Notes under the pieces: generated by a model
The model's database searches: none
Seen by the model: only the letters and a program-made list of their open reading frames with translations
What the model was told of the DNA's origin: nothing
In this document: in pieces, positions 5,816 through 6,188 of the stretch
How positions within the stretch are numbered: the stretch's first letter is position 1
Layout of the letters: the number at the start of each line of letters is the position of its first letter
Position numbers and translations under genes: made by a program
Assembly (NCBI GenBank): GCA_002704345.1
Contig: PAGD01000029.1
Coordinates: 3,803-9,990, forward strand
Direction: 5' to 3'
Length of the DNA: 6,188 nt
DNA from: Rhodobiaceae bacterium
Lineage (GTDB): Bacteria; Pseudomonadota; Alphaproteobacteria; MED-G09

Positions 5816-6188
5816 ATGGGCTTTCAGTGTGGAATAATTGGTTTACCAAATGTAGGGAAATCAACACTTTTTAATGCCCTAACTAGAACTTCTCTTGCTC
5901 AATCAGCAAATTATCCTTTTTGTACAATTGAACCAAATATTGGTGAAGTAGACGTTCCAGATGAGAGATTAAATATACTTTCAGATATTAATAAATCACT
6001 TCAAATACTTCCAGCAAGATTAACTTTTGTTGATATTGCCGGATTAGTGAAAGGTGCATCCCAAGGTGAAGGTCTAGGAAATCAATTTCTTTCGAACATC
6101 AGAGAGGTGGATGCAGTAGCGCATGTGGTGAGATGTTTTGAAGATGAAAATATCACACATGTAAATGGTCAAATAAATCCTATTGAAG
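5816..6188 (+). CDS. ychF: YchF/OLA1-type ribosome-binding ATPase, N-terminal part, runs off the window
   Basis: ATG at 5816 opens a frame that continues to the window edge and encodes 124 residues of a protein normally about 365 long. It is an Obg-related TRAFAC P-loop protein. The P loop GLPNVGKST is at residues 9-17, followed by the [10 protein letters not shown] switch region (32-41), the G3 region DIAGLVKGA with GEGLGNQFL, and [20 protein letters not shown]. These match the YchF/OLA1 subgroup, which prefers ATP over GTP, binds ribosomes and is linked to translation and stress responses. The nucleotide-specificity motif, coiled coil and TGS domain lie beyond the window. It begins seven bases after the pth stop with only a weak purine-rich site upstream, so it is probably coupled to pth in one transcript. 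The pth-ychF order is very common in bacteria. Confidence 0.96.
   Translation, partial: MGFQCGIIGLPNVGKSTLFNALTRTSLAQSANYPFCTIEPNIGEVDVPDERLNILSDINKSLQILPARLTFVDIAGLVKGASQGEGLGNQFLSNIREVDAVAHVVRCFEDENITHVNGQINPIE

Noticed and set aside
1..6188. CRISPR arrays, insertion sequences, tRNA or rRNA genes, phage genes
   Set aside because: I looked for spaced direct repeats, terminal inverted repeats, transposase or integrase motifs and cloverleaf-like stretches and saw none. The window is almost completely filled by housekeeping genes.

Overview
The window is compact, AT-rich bacterial housekeeping DNA, roughly one-third G+C by eye. Every protein recognised is a core bacterial family. The mix points to an alphaproteobacterium with a small, streamlined genome, probably marine or otherwise low-GC: an EnvZ-type kinase tail, a YbjN-domain protein next to proC, lgt followed by a MidA/NDUFAF7-type methyltransferase, and prs followed by CTC-type L25, pth and ychF. 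I cannot name a genus from sequence alone. Gaps between genes are short, several genes touch or overlap, and no mobile element, CRISPR array, tRNA or rRNA is visible.

Layout. Positions 1-174 hold the last 57 codons of a histidine kinase on the + strand. It runs tail-to-tail into proC, and the two overlap by 12 bp. On the - strand, a YbjN-domain gene (1004-1495) lies upstream of proC (163-990) as a likely two-gene operon. A 116-bp divergent intergenic region (1496-1611) separates them from the + strand genes and holds a near-consensus FNR/FixK-type box. On the + strand, lgt (1612-2406) overlaps the methyltransferase gene (2403-3470) by 4 bp. Next come prs (3504-4436), rplY/ctc (4510-5214), pth (5224-5808) and the start of ychF (5816 to the window edge).

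Function. lgt acts on lipoprotein maturation in the inner membrane. The MidA-like protein resembles the respiratory complex I assembly methyltransferase. prs makes PRPP for nucleotide, histidine and tryptophan synthesis. rplY, pth and ychF form a translation cluster: 5S rRNA-binding ribosomal protein, peptidyl-tRNA recycling and a ribosome-associated ATPase. proC makes proline.

No novel system is evident. The points worth a second look are regulatory and architectural: the FNR-like box, a good promoter before rplY whose -10 sits in a perfect 12-bp palindrome followed by a GC-rich discriminator, a TTG-started pth in the same frame as rplY with one TAG between them, the overlapping convergent gene ends, and the apparent absence of ubiK and pgeF from places where related genomes, as I recall them, often carry them.
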